Positions 18,785 through 26,766 of a DNA stretch of 64,000 nt are shown here, in pieces (position 1 is the first letter of the stretch; each line of letters starts with the position of its first letter). The DNA comes from JACVRW01 sp963757815 (lineage in GTDB: Bacteria > Actinomycetota > Thermoleophilia > Solirubrobacterales > Thermoleophilaceae). The notes beneath the pieces are model-generated. The model was not told the DNA's origin. It did no database searches and saw only the letters and a list, made by a program, of their open reading frames with translations. The position numbers were made by a program, and so were the translations under genes. The stretch spans positions 1 to 64,000 of the forward strand of contig CAVWSN010000027.1 of the NCBI GenBank assembly GCA_963757815.1, written 5' to 3'.

Positions 18785-19782
18785 GCCTTCACCTCCGCGT
18801 GCGGCGCAACCACACGATCGAGCCAGCCCAGCACGTGCCCGACCGCTTCGCTCACATACGGATCCTGGTCGTAGAGCTCTATGTGATTGTGAGTTTCGAT
18901 CCAGATCAGCTCCTTTGGCCCGACCGCCGCTTCGTAGGCCGCTCGCGCAAGCTCCGGCGGCAGCGCCGCGTCGGTCGTGCCGTGGACGATCAGCAGCGGC
19001 GTCGGCGCGACCAGCGGCGCCTGGCTGATCGCGTTGAACGTCAGGTACGGCTCCAGTGACGCGGCGGTTGTCTTCCACGACCAGGTCGGCGCGTCTTCGC
19101 GCGAGGTCCGTTCGTAGTAGCTGTACGCCTCCGGCAGGGGCATCACCGCGACCGGGACGTCGTCGTTCAGCTCCGTGGCGATCGTCGGGATGTACTGCGT
19201 CTCACCGCTGCGACGCTCGCGGTCGCGGAGCTCGTTGGCTAGGCGCAGGTATGCGGCCAGCCCCTCGGGCCCCAGCGCGCGCTGGAACGTGCCACCGATG
19301 TCGTAGCCGCCGGCGATGCTGGCACACGCGGCCAGCCGCCGCTCGCGGGCGGCGGTGGCAACGGCGTAACCGCCGCCCATGCAGACTCCGATCGCGGCGA
19401 CTCGCTCGGCATCGATGTCGTCGCGGGCCATCAGGTAGGCGGCCGCGTTGACGTAGTCCGAGACGATCTGCCACGGGTCGTAGTGAAAGCGCGGCTCTCC
19501 CTCGCTCTCGCCGAACCCCCGCGAGTCGAACGCGAGCACCGTGTGGCCCGCGTCCGCGAAGCGCTCCGCGTAGTGGGGAAGCGTCTGCTCCTTGACGCTG
19601 GACACCGGCCCGGTCATGACGATGCCGGGGGTCACCTCCCCCGGCTCGGCTTGACGCGGGCGGTAGAGGTGAGCGGCGAGCCGGTTGCCGTCGCTCTCGA
19701 ACGAGATCGGCTCGCGCCGGCTGGGGTCGGCGACGAGCAGGTTGGCCGGGTCTTCGGGTAGCCAGGGGTCGGTGTCGGTCAT
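18781..19782 (-). CDS. Alpha/beta hydrolase, dienelactone-hydrolase-like with Cys nucleophile
   Basis: 333 residues from the ATG at 19782 (MTDTDPW); an in-frame start 26 codons upstream would overlap the putative operator. The nucleophile elbow reads GVCMGGGYA, i.e. a cysteine as in dienelactone hydrolases rather than serine. Asp is in LLIVHGTTDAALPP and His in ETHNHIELYDQ. The fold also resembles X-Pro dipeptidyl-peptidase-type acyl hydrolases (DSRGFGESEGEP). Paired with the SnoaL gene and facing the MmyB-like regulator across a palindrome, so probably a regulated catabolic or detoxifying enzyme. Confidence 0.8.
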   Translation of the reverse strand: MTDTDPWLPEDPANLLVADPSRREPISFESDGNRLAAHLYRPRQAEPGEVTPGIVMTGPVSSVKEQTLPHYAERFADAGHTVLAFDSRGFGESEGEPRFHYDPWQIVSDYVNAAAYLMARDDIDAERVAAIGVCMGGGYAVATAARERRLAACASIAGGYDIGGTFQRALGPEGLAAYLRLANELRDRERRSGETQYIPTIATELNDDVPVAVMPLPEAYSYYERTSREDAPTWSWKTTAASLEPYLTFNAISQAPLVAPTPLLIVHGTTDAALPPELARAAYEAAVGPKELIWIETHNHIELYDQDPYVSEAVGHVLGWLDRVVAPHAEVKA

Positions 19783-19829
19783 GGCCACATCGTGCGCGGC
19801 GCCGCTCGCCCCATCCAGTGCCGAGGCTT

Positions 19830-19850
19830 CCTGGTATCGCGCGTACCAGG
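19830..19850. promoter_or_regulatory. Candidate operator of the MmyB-like regulator
   Basis: CCTGGTA (19830-19836) and TACCAGG (19844-19850) form a perfect inverted repeat with a 7 bp spacer in the 94 bp between two divergent genes. Centre-to-centre spacing suits a dimeric helix-turn-helix protein on one DNA face. Confidence 0.5.
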
Positions 19851-19876
19851 CTGGCGACAACCGTCACAATCGATGC

Positions 19877-20701
19877 ATGAGCCGCTCCGAGCAGCTCGGT
19901 GAGTTCGTGCGGACACGCCGCGCCCGCGTCTCACCGGAGCTCGTCGGCCTTGACGCCGGCGCCCGACGCCGTGTGCCCGGGCTGCGCCGTGAGGAGCTCG
20001 CCCAGCTCGCGCACGTGAGCATCGACTACATCGTTCGCCTCGAGCAGGGACGGATCGGGCGTCCCTCACCCGACATACTCGAGGCGCTCGCCCGCGGGCT
20101 GCTGCTCGACCCGGTCGAGCGTCGTCACCTCTTCCACCTCGCGGCCACGAGCGAGCCCGCCGGTGGGGACGGCACCGGCGCCCGTGTGCGGCCCGGGCTC
20201 GAGCTCATGGTGCGCAGCCTCGAGCCGTCGCCCGCCGTGGTGCTCAGCCGCCGCCTCGACCTGCTCGTTTGGAACCCGACCGCCGAGGCGCTGCTCGGGC
20301 CGTTCGGCGCGGAACGCAACTACGCGCGTCTCGTGTTCGGCGACCCAGCCACACGCGCCCTGCACGCCAACTGGGAGGAGGCTGCCCGGGAGACCGTCGC
20401 CCTGCTTCGCTTCGCCGCCGCCCGCCACCCCGACGACGAGGCGCTGCGCCTGCTGACCGCCGAGCTGCGCGCCGGCAGCGACGATGCCGCGAGCTGGTGG
20501 GAGGCCCACGACGTCGCGCAGAAGCGTCACGGAGTCAAGCGCTACATCCACCCCACGGTGGGTGAGCTGACACTTCACTACGAAGCGGTGCTCCTGCCCG
20601 ACGACGGAGATCAGCTGCTGACGATCTACGCCGCGGAACCCGGCACTCCCCACGCGGAGCGGCTCGCCCAGCTCACCGAGCTGGCCAAGGCGACGGCGTG
20701 A
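19877..20701 (+). CDS. MmyB-like helix-turn-helix transcriptional regulator
   Basis: 274 residues. An XRE helix-turn-helix at residues 10-75 (RREELAQLAHVSIDYIVRLEQG) is followed by the MmyB-like ligand-binding domain with its hallmark LVWNPTAEALLG and NYARLVFGDPATR. The domain is PAS-like and in characterised homologues binds fatty-acid-like ligands. It diverges from the hydrolase operon, the usual arrangement for this family, whose members repress or activate an adjacent oxidoreductase or hydrolase. ATG at 19877 chosen because MSRSEQLGEFVRTRR is the family N-terminus. Confidence 0.88.
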   Translation: MSRSEQLGEFVRTRRARVSPELVGLDAGARRRVPGLRREELAQLAHVSIDYIVRLEQGRIGRPSPDILEALARGLLLDPVERRHLFHLAATSEPAGGDGTGARVRPGLELMVRSLEPSPAVVLSRRLDLLVWNPTAEALLGPFGAERNYARLVFGDPATRALHANWEEAARETVALLRFAAARHPDDEALRLLTAELRAGSDDAASWWEAHDVAQKRHGVKRYIHPTVGELTLHYEAVLLPDDGDQLLTIYAAEPGTPHAERLAQLTELAKATA

Positions 20702-20716
20702 TCGAGAGGCCGCCGC

Positions 20717-21069
20717 CTACCGGAGCAGACCGCGCTCCGCGGTATCGACGAGCCTGTCGGCGACCTCCTCGACGGCCAGGGCCCGACCCGTGTACAGCAG
20801 ATCGAAGCTGTCGAAGCTCGTCAGCACCCAGAGCAGTTCCGCGGCCTCCTCGGCCGCGAGGCCGGGACGCAGGACGCCCTGATCGGCCAGTCGCTTGGCG
20901 AGCTAGGCCATTCCCCCGGCTCGCCCCTCTTCCATCCTCTGGACCGCCCCGCCGACCGCGTCGGCGTCGAGCTGGGCCATCGAGAACAGCACGCGCAGTG
21001 CGTCGCGGTGCGCCGGGTCTGCTCCGCCGTCTCGGCGCGGATTCGCTGTTCGTACCTCCGAGTCGCCAT
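20717..21069 (-). pseudogene. TetR-family regulator, internally deleted and nonsense-mutated
   Basis: Begins like a TetR protein (MATRRYEQRIRAETAEQTRR) but the helix-turn-helix that should follow, about 100 residues, is missing. The sequence jumps to a C-terminal ligand-domain stretch (LRVLFSMAQLDADAVGGAV), reaches an in-frame TAG after RAGGMA, and continues in frame as LAKRLADQGVLRPGLAAEEA to RGLLR. The deletion and the stop are separate lesions, so this is a real pseudogene rather than one read error. It faces the small monooxygenase across a putative TetR operator. Confidence 0.6.
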
Positions 21070-21093
21070 CGAAACTGCATACTACTAATTCGC

Positions 21094-21125
21094 TTGACAG
21101 ATTGTCTCGTGAAAGACATACTGTC
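21094..21125 (+). promoter_or_regulatory. Near-consensus sigma70 promoter overlapped by an inverted repeat
   Basis: TTGACA (21094-21099), exactly 17 bp, then CATACT (21117-21122). Over it lies GACAGATTGTCT (21096-21107), six spacer bases, and AGACATACTGTC (21114-21125); ten of twelve arm positions pair. This is the expected layout for TetR repression. Confidence 0.6.
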
Positions 21126-21161
21126 CGACGAAATGAGATCGGACCCGAAGGAGGGTCGGCT

Positions 21162-21455
21162 GTGCAGGTGATGATCCGCTACAAGGTCAAGCGCGATCAG
21201 CTCGAGCGAGAGCTCGATCTGCTCCGCGGCGTCTACGAGGAATTGGAGGCGACGAGGCCGGACGGCCTGCGCTACGCGAGCTTCCAGCTCGAGGACGAGG
21301 TGAGCTTCGTCGAGTTCGCGGAGACCGACGAGCCGGGTCGGTTCTCGCAGCTGGAGGCCTTTCGGGTCTACCGGTCAGAGCTGGACGAGCGCTGCGAGGA
21401 GCCCCCGGTCGTCGCTGAGCTCGGCCAGGTCGGGTCGTTTGGGTTTGCGCGCTGA
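21162..21455 (+). CDS. Small antibiotic-biosynthesis-monooxygenase-like (ABM) protein
   Basis: 97 residues starting at GTG 21162, nine bases after a GGAGGG ribosome site. One dimeric alpha/beta barrel unit: MIRYKVKRDQLERELDLL, then DGLRYASFQLEDEVSFVEFAE and a C-terminal strand. ABM proteins act as cofactor-free oxygenases or small-ligand binders. It is driven by the strong promoter just upstream. With the divergent TetR gene broken it may be constitutive. The exact role is unknown. Confidence 0.7.
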   Translation: MQVMIRYKVKRDQLERELDLLRGVYEELEATRPDGLRYASFQLEDEVSFVEFAETDEPGRFSQLEAFRVYRSELDERCEEPPVVAELGQVGSFGFAR

Positions 21456-21550
21456 GATGACCACGTTCACGGACGCCGAGATCGAGACGGGAATCACCCG
21501 TGACCTCGTACTCTGAAATCCAACGTCATCTCTCCTTGATTCGGGAGGGC

Positions 21551-21880
21551 TCAATGGTGGTGATCATGCCCCGGCGGTCGCGCCAGGAACTCCCGCTGCC
21601 GGGCGTCGAGCTCGGCGCGGCCGAGCGTTGACGTCTCGGCGAGTACGTCCTCGAGCGCGGCCGCCCAGCTCTTCCAGTACGGCCGCGTCTCGTCCTCGGC
21701 GATACGCCGGATCAGGCGCCGGCGGAAGCTCTCCCACTCGCACGCATCGGAGCGGCACAGCGCCACGGTGAGCCCGAAGACCCGCCGCTCCCACGGCGCG
21801 GCGAAGACGATCTCACCGTTGTCTCGCGGCGGCGAGACCGGACCCTCGAGGTCGGCATCGATTCCGACGCTCTCAGCCAT
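21551..21880 (-). CDS. Nitrile hydratase accessory (activator) protein
   Basis: 109 residues related to the nitrile hydratase beta N-terminal domain: GEIVFAAPWERRVFGLTVALC, then YWKSWAAALEDVLAET. In cobalt-type enzymes such small proteins act as metallochaperone/subunit-swapping activators and follow the alpha gene, as here. It overlaps the alpha stop by eight bases. The terminal DHHH could contribute metal handling, though that is speculative. Confidence 0.85.
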   Translation of the reverse strand: MAESVGIDADLEGPVSPPRDNGEIVFAAPWERRVFGLTVALCRSDACEWESFRRRLIRRIAEDETRPYWKSWAAALEDVLAETSTLGRAELDARQREFLARPPGHDHHH

Positions 21881-22463
21881 CGGGAGGAAGCGCCCGCGCG
21901 ACGCCGATCATCGCGTCGCGCGTGACCAGCTCGGTGAGCTCCTCCGCACCCAGATTCTCGGTGCCGGGCGGGCGCTCGGGCAGCACGAGGTAGCGGGCCT
22001 CCGCCGAGCTGTCCCAGACGCGGACCCGGACCTCGGCCGGCAGGTCGAGCCCCATCTCCCGGAGCACCGCCCGCGGCTCGGCGACCATCCGCGAGCGGTA
22101 TGCGGGCGCCTTGTACCAGCCGGGCGGCAGGCCGAGCAGCGGCCACGGGTAGCACGAGCAGAGCGTGCACACGACGACGTTGTGGACCTCCGGCGTGTTC
22201 TCCACCGCGACGAGCAACTGAGCCTCGGGACCGCCGAAGCCGAGCTCAGCCACGGCACTTGTGCCGTCGGCGAGCAGGCGCTCTCGATATTCGGGATCGG
22301 TCCACGCGCGCGCGACCACCTTGGCCCCGTTGAGCGGGCCGACGTGGGTCTCGTAGTGCTCGATGATCTCGTCGACGACGCTGGGGTCGACGATGCCCTT
22401 CTCCACCAAGAGGGCCTCCACCGCCTCGACCCGCACGGCCGAATCGTCGACCTCGTGGCTCAC
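21873..22463 (-). CDS. nthA: Nitrile hydratase alpha subunit, cobalt type
   Basis: 196 residues. The metal claw VCTLCSC (about residues 96-102) has the Thr that marks the cobalt type; iron enzymes have Ser there. Downstream GLPPGWYKAPAYRSRMV and RYLVLPERPPGTENLGAEEL are family-typical. It hydrates nitriles to amides with the beta subunit in the cytoplasm. The GTG at 22463 overlaps the beta stop (GTGA). The order beta, alpha, accessory is the cobalt-type order. Confidence 0.93.
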   Translation of the reverse strand: MSHEVDDSAVRVEAVEALLVEKGIVDPSVVDEIIEHYETHVGPLNGAKVVARAWTDPEYRERLLADGTSAVAELGFGGPEAQLLVAVENTPEVHNVVVCTLCSCYPWPLLGLPPGWYKAPAYRSRMVAEPRAVLREMGLDLPAEVRVRVWDSSAEARYLVLPERPPGTENLGAEELTELVTRDAMIGVARALPPDG

Positions 22464-23192
22464 ACCGGCTCCAGATAGGACTCGAAGAGGTCGACGCGCA
22501 CCTCGGTACCGGGCTCGGCGGCGTCTCCCCATAGGTCCCTGCACTCGAACGCAACCGTGTACATGTGCTGGGGGCGAACGCGCCGGCCGACCGCGTGGGC
22601 ATCGGGGAGGAGCGCCGAACCGTGATGCGCGGTGACGACGCCGGGCTTGCCCGTCACGTAGCCCGGCTGCCGGGTGTGGCCCGAGGCGCGCCGGCCGCGC
22701 ACGCGAATGCGATCTCCCACCGAGAAACGCGGCCGGCGGAACGCGGGACGGGAGCTGCCGACCATGCGGGGCAGCACGTGCGCGCCGAACCAGCGCGGAA
22801 ACCTGGGGCGCAGCGACCTGCGCAGCGACCATGGAGGTGATTGCAAGGCGCAACCGCGATCCACGCCGCCGCCCGGGCTACGGCGCGTCGGCCCTGCACA
22901 CGGCCATCGACCTCATCCGGCCCGAGATATCCGGCCTCGACCAGCCGGCTCTCGAACCCCCGAGCCAGCGCCGGTAGTAGCTCGACAGGTAGATCTCGCG
23001 CGGCAGCCGCTCCATCGCGAAACGGGCGGCGTCGGTATTCCTGCCGAGCAGCGCGTGCACGAACGCCGACATGCCGAAGACGCGACCCTCCCAGCGCTCG
23101 TGGAAGACGGGCTCGTTCGGCTCGCGCACAACCGGGCCGTAGTGCTCGGTTCGGCCGCCCATGTCACTCAAGGCCGGCACGGCGCCGAACAT
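22460..23192 (-). CDS. nthB: Nitrile hydratase beta subunit (at least two frameshifts)
   Basis: About 240 residues when repaired. The N-terminal half is clear (LSDMGGRTEHYGPV, NEPVFHERWEGRVFG, IYLSSYYRRWLGG). The C-terminal SH3-like half is clear too (FSVGDRIRVRGRRASGHTR, GYVTGKPGVV, MYTVAFECRDLWG). Shifts near 22965 (a GGGGG run) and around 22850 separate them. ATG at 23192 is taken; a TTG at 23168 is closer to the usual N-terminus. It forms the active-site interface with alpha. The intact flanking genes favour sequencing error over loss. Confidence 0.75.
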
Positions 23193-23208
23193 AACACGGG
23201 CAGCGCGC

Positions 23209-23626
23209 TCAGCCGGTTCGCGCGCCGAGCCGGGCACGCCGTACCCCGATGCCGAAGGCGAGGCCCAGGGACGCCCAGAGGACCACCTGCACCCCGAGCG
23301 AGGTCAGGCGGAAGTCCCACAGCAGGTCCGAGGGGAACGACTCCGGAGCCTCGTCGACGGCAGGCAGCACGAAGGCGACCATCGCCGCCGTCGCGGCAAA
23401 CACCGCGAGACCCGCGACCGGCCGCAGCCACGACGCCGCTCGCGCGGGAACGCTACGCGCGGCCCGCCAGGCGGCGAGCAGCGCCAGCAGCGAGGTGGCG
23501 ACGACCGTCAGGTAGAGCAGCGTGCGCTCCGTGATGGTGGCCGGATCGCCGACGCCCGGCCGCCACCAGCGCCCATGGCCACAGATCACGCAGCGGGATC
23601 GGGTCGATCGTCGTCGACTGGTCCAT
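23209..23626 (-). pseudogene. CbtA-type cobalt transporter, C-terminal half only
   Basis: The sequence from GVGDPATITERTLLYLTVVATS to PAVDEAPESFPSDLLWDFRLTSLGVQVVLWASLGLAFG is the second half of CbtA, a predicted cobalt transporter membrane protein of about 220-250 residues. The first three membrane segments are missing. An ATG at 23626 opens a different frame (MDQSTTIDPIPLRD) that ends in a shift near 23560. The link to a cobalt enzyme directly downstream is meaningful; the present copy seems unable to transport. Confidence 0.6.
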
Positions 23627-23689
23627 CCGGGTCTCCCTTCGGGATCTGCGCGGGATGCTCTCACGGACCGGCGCTGTACCGTGGCGCGG

Positions 23690-24524
23690 ATGCCGGTCCG
23701 GACCGAGCAGATCGAGGTCGACGGGCTTCGCATCGCGTACGAGCGGGCGGGCGAGGGACCGCCGCTCATCCTTCTGCACGGCTACGTCGGCGACAGGCGG
23801 GGCACGTGGCGCCGCCAGCTCGATGGGCTCTCGGACGAGTTCACGGTCTTCGCATGGGACGCGCCCGGCGTGGGTCGGTCGTCGGATCCACCTCCGGAGT
23901 TCAGGCTGCCGGACTACGCGGATTGCCTGGCCGGGTTCGTGGACGCGCTCGGGTTGGAACGGCCGCACGTCGCCGGGCTGTCGTTCGGCGGAGGGCTCGC
24001 GCTCGAGCTCTATCGCCGGCACCCATCGCTCCCTAGGACGTTGGTCCTGGCGTCGGCCTACGCGGGGTGGGCGGGCTCCCTTCCGCACGAGGAGGTCGAC
24101 CGGCGCCTGCAGCAGGTCCTGGACCTGGCCGACATGCCGCCTGATCGATTCGTGGGCGGAGGTGAGGCCCACGCTCTTCTCGGAATCGACGCCGGCGGAG
24201 ACCGTCGCCGAGTTCGCGATCAACGCGTCGGGATTCCATCCGGCGGGACTCAGAGCGATGGCGCATTCGATCGCCGAGGCAGATCTGCGAGATGTCCTTC
24301 CGGAGATCGGCGTGCCGACGCTACTGCTCTACGGCGAGAACGATGCGCGGGCCCCGCGGCGCGTGGCCGACGACATCCACGCCGCGATCCCATCGTCGAA
24401 GCTCGTGGTCCTGCCCGGCACCGGTCACGTGGTCAACATCGAGGCATGGGAGCGATTCAACGCGGAGGTGCGCGCCTTCCTGCGTGTCAGGCCAGGCGAA
24501 CCGGCAGCGTCTTCAGCTGGTTGA
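23690..24524 (+). CDS. Alpha/beta hydrolase (one frameshift)
   Basis: About 277 residues. Oxyanion HG in LILLHGYVGDRRG, nucleophile Ser in HVAGLSFGGGLALE, Asp in LLLYGENDARAP and His in LPGTGHVVNIEAWE. One base is missing or extra near 24160, between FVGG and AEVRPTLFSESTPAE. The last 38 bases overlap the P450 3' end, convergently. Generic esterase/lactonase-type fold; the substrate is unknown. Confidence 0.8.
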
Positions 24525-25719
24525 TGAAGGGCGACTCGGCGTACTCGGGCCTGCCCGCGAACTCCATTGCGGGGTAGCGGGCGAGCGTCTCCTCGAACAG
24601 CACGCGCAGCTCGAGCCGCGCGAGCGCGGCCCCCAGGCAGAAGTGGCGACCGCCGGCGCCGAACGCCTGGTGCTCGGCGTTGCGGGTGATATCGAACCGC
24701 TCGGGGTCCTCGAAGCGCTCCTCGTCGCGGTTCGACGAGACGTACCACATCACGACCTTCTCGCCCTCCCGGATCGCCTGTCCGGCGAGCTCGGTGTCGC
24801 GTGTGGTGGTGCGGCGGAAGTGTGCGAAGGCGGGGAACATCCGCAGCGATTCCTCCACGGCGCCCGGAATCAGCGATGGGTCGTCCACGAGCATCCGGCG
24901 CTGCTCGGGGTTCTCGATCAGCGCCCTCATGCCGCTGCAGTAGGTGGCCTTCGTGCTGTCGTTGCCGGCCGCGACGAGCAGGAAGAAGCCCATCACGATC
25001 TCGTGCTCCTCGAGGCGCTGGCCGTCGACCTCGGCATGGACGAGCACACTGGTCAGGTCGTCGGTGGGCCGTTCGCGGCGTTCGGCGATCAGCCGGCCGC
25101 AGCGCTCGAAGATCTCCGGCACGTCGCGCTGCATGACGGTCTCGACCCCCTCGGGATTGAGGTCGGGGTCGCCGGCGCCGAGGGTCGTGTTCATGAGCCG
25201 GGCCCAGATCTCGTCGTCCTCGGGCGGAATGCCCATGAAGCTGCCGATCACGCGGGAGACCACGGGCTGGGCCACGTCGGTGACCAGGTTGCACGTCTCC
25301 CGGCCCTCGAGCCGGTCGAGGACACCGATCGTGATGTCGCGGATGGCGGGCTCGTGCTCGGCGATGCGCTTGGGCGTGAAACCGCGCTGGAAGAGGGCCT
25401 TGATGCGGTCGTGCTTGGGCGGGTCCATGCCGATGAACATGGCCCGGATGAGCTCCAGCGGCATGATCGCGTTGGTCAGGGCAGTTACGCCACCCAGCTC
25501 GGACGAGTAGGTGGCCCAGTCGCGGCTCACCTCGTGGATGTCGTCGGCCTTGGTCACCGACCAGAAGCCCGCCTCCTCCGGGTACTCGGTGAAGCGCGGG
25601 GTCCAGTGGACCGGACAGCGCGAGCGCATCTCCTTGAACAGCTCGTGCGGCGGACCGTCCTGCCAGAGCTCCCGCTCGGTGACCAGCACCTCCTCGAGGG
25701 GCTTCCCGTCGAAGGACAT
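24487..25719 (-). CDS. Cytochrome P450
   Basis: 410 residues, soluble bacterial type. The I-helix oxygen-binding motif reads VAAGNDSTK near residue 250, the K-helix EESLR near 292, and the haem loop FGAGGRHFCLG near 352 with the proximal Cys. The I-helix and the region IMPLELIRAMFIGMDPPKH resemble actinobacterial CYP124/125/142-like sterol or fatty-chain hydroxylases. It needs ferredoxin partners not found here. A LysR regulator lies directly upstream on the same strand but appears to serve the EamA gene. Confidence 0.92.
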   Translation of the reverse strand: MSFDGKPLEEVLVTERELWQDGPPHELFKEMRSRCPVHWTPRFTEYPEEAGFWSVTKADDIHEVSRDWATYSSELGGVTALTNAIMPLELIRAMFIGMDPPKHDRIKALFQRGFTPKRIAEHEPAIRDITIGVLDRLEGRETCNLVTDVAQPVVSRVIGSFMGIPPEDDEIWARLMNTTLGAGDPDLNPEGVETVMQRDVPEIFERCGRLIAERRERPTDDLTSVLVHAEVDGQRLEEHEIVMGFFLLVAAGNDSTKATYCSGMRALIENPEQRRMLVDDPSLIPGAVEESLRMFPAFAHFRRTTTRDTELAGQAIREGEKVVMWYVSSNRDEERFEDPERFDITRNAEHQAFGAGGRHFCLGAALARLELRVLFEETLARYPAMEFAGRPEYAESPFINQLKTLPVRLA

Positions 25720-25740
25720 CTCTCGACCCTACCCCAGCAT

Positions 25741-26691
25741 TCAGGCCGCCGTCTGGCCAGGCGCCGCGTGCCACCCGAGGTTGGCGGCCGCGGCGCGAAT
25801 CGCCGCCAGGAGGGCCTGGACCGAGGGCCGAGTGGCGTCCGCGGCGCGCGTCGCCGCGAAGATCGTCCGGTACACCGAGGCGCCGGCGATCGCTCTCACC
25901 GCGATGCCCGGGTGGACCGCTGGGTCCAGGCCGACCAAGGCGGGCAGGAGCGTCACTGCTTGGCCGCCCGCGACGAGCGCCAGGCTGGTGACGCTGTCGT
26001 TCGTTCGATGGCGGATGTCGGGGTCGAATCCTCCGAGCTCGCGGCAGGTCCGCTCGGTCATCTCCTGCCATGCGGTCCCGCGATGGCCGGTCGTCCATGT
26101 ATCGCCGGCGAGCTCGGCCAGCGGCAGCGCGTGGCGATGGCGCTTCGCGGCCGGGTGTCCCTCCGGCAGCACGACCGAGACCGGGTCACGCCACAGGTCC
26201 TCGCGGGCGATACCGGCAGGTCGCGCGAGCGGCTGATGCTGCCACTCGTCGGCCAGGACGAGATCCACGTCCCCGAGCGCGAGCGCGGGCAGCGATTCCT
26301 CGGGCTCGGCCTCGATCAGCTCGCAGCGCAGGTCGGGAGCCTCCCGCGCGAGTGCCTGCAGGGCCGGCACGGCGACGTGGAAGGCCACCGATTGGAAGGA
26401 GGCGATTCGTCCCGTCCCGGCCACCCGGCCCGCGGCCGCGGCCAGCTCGGCCTCCGCGAGCTCGGCCCGCTCGAGCAGCACGTCGGCGTGGCGGACCAGG
26501 ACGATCGCGGCGTCGGTGAGCCGAACACCTCGTCCGGCGCGTTCGAGCAACGGCAGCCCCGCCTCCCGCTCGAGCACGGCGAGCTGCTGGGAGACGGCCG
26601 AGGGGGTGAACTGCAGGGCGTCGGCCACCGCGGCGATCGTGCCGCGCGCGTTCAGCTCGTGCAGCAAGCGGAGCCGGTGGAGGTCGAGCAT
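25741..26691 (-). CDS. LysR-family transcriptional regulator
   Basis: 316 residues. A winged helix-turn-helix at residues 1-60 (LRLLHELNARGTIAAVADAL, TPSAVSQQLAVLEREAG), then a periplasmic-binding-like effector domain beginning GTGRIASFQSVAFHVAVPAL. It diverges from the EamA exporter with a 75 bp shared promoter carrying an inverted repeat, the classic LysR layout of regulating the divergent gene and itself. The effector is unknown. Confidence 0.9.
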   Translation of the reverse strand: MLDLHRLRLLHELNARGTIAAVADALQFTPSAVSQQLAVLEREAGLPLLERAGRGVRLTDAAIVLVRHADVLLERAELAEAELAAAAGRVAGTGRIASFQSVAFHVAVPALQALAREAPDLRCELIEAEPEESLPALALGDVDLVLADEWQHQPLARPAGIAREDLWRDPVSVVLPEGHPAAKRHRHALPLAELAGDTWTTGHRGTAWQEMTERTCRELGGFDPDIRHRTNDSVTSLALVAGGQAVTLLPALVGLDPAVHPGIAVRAIAGASVYRTIFAATRAADATRPSVQALLAAIRAAAANLGWHAAPGQTAA

Positions 26692-26725
26692 TCATAAGCA
26701 ACGCTACCGGATTTTCGTTATGAAT
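26690..26725. promoter_or_regulatory. Candidate LysR binding region
   Basis: ATTCATAA (26690-26697) and TTATGAAT (26718-26725) are perfect inverted copies 20 bp apart; the second also contains TTC-N5-GAA. The first copy touches the LysR start codon, consistent with autoregulation. The region is AT-rich compared with its surroundings. Confidence 0.4.
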
Positions 26726-26766
26726 CTGAGTCGCTACTTAGTAATGACCACGGCAGGATCCGCCCC

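Noticed and set aside
24292..26697. 801-residue plus-strand open frame opposite the P450 and LysR genes
   Set aside because: Antisense shadow; composition rich in His/Glu/Val without domain motifs, while the minus strand has complete P450 and LysR signatures.
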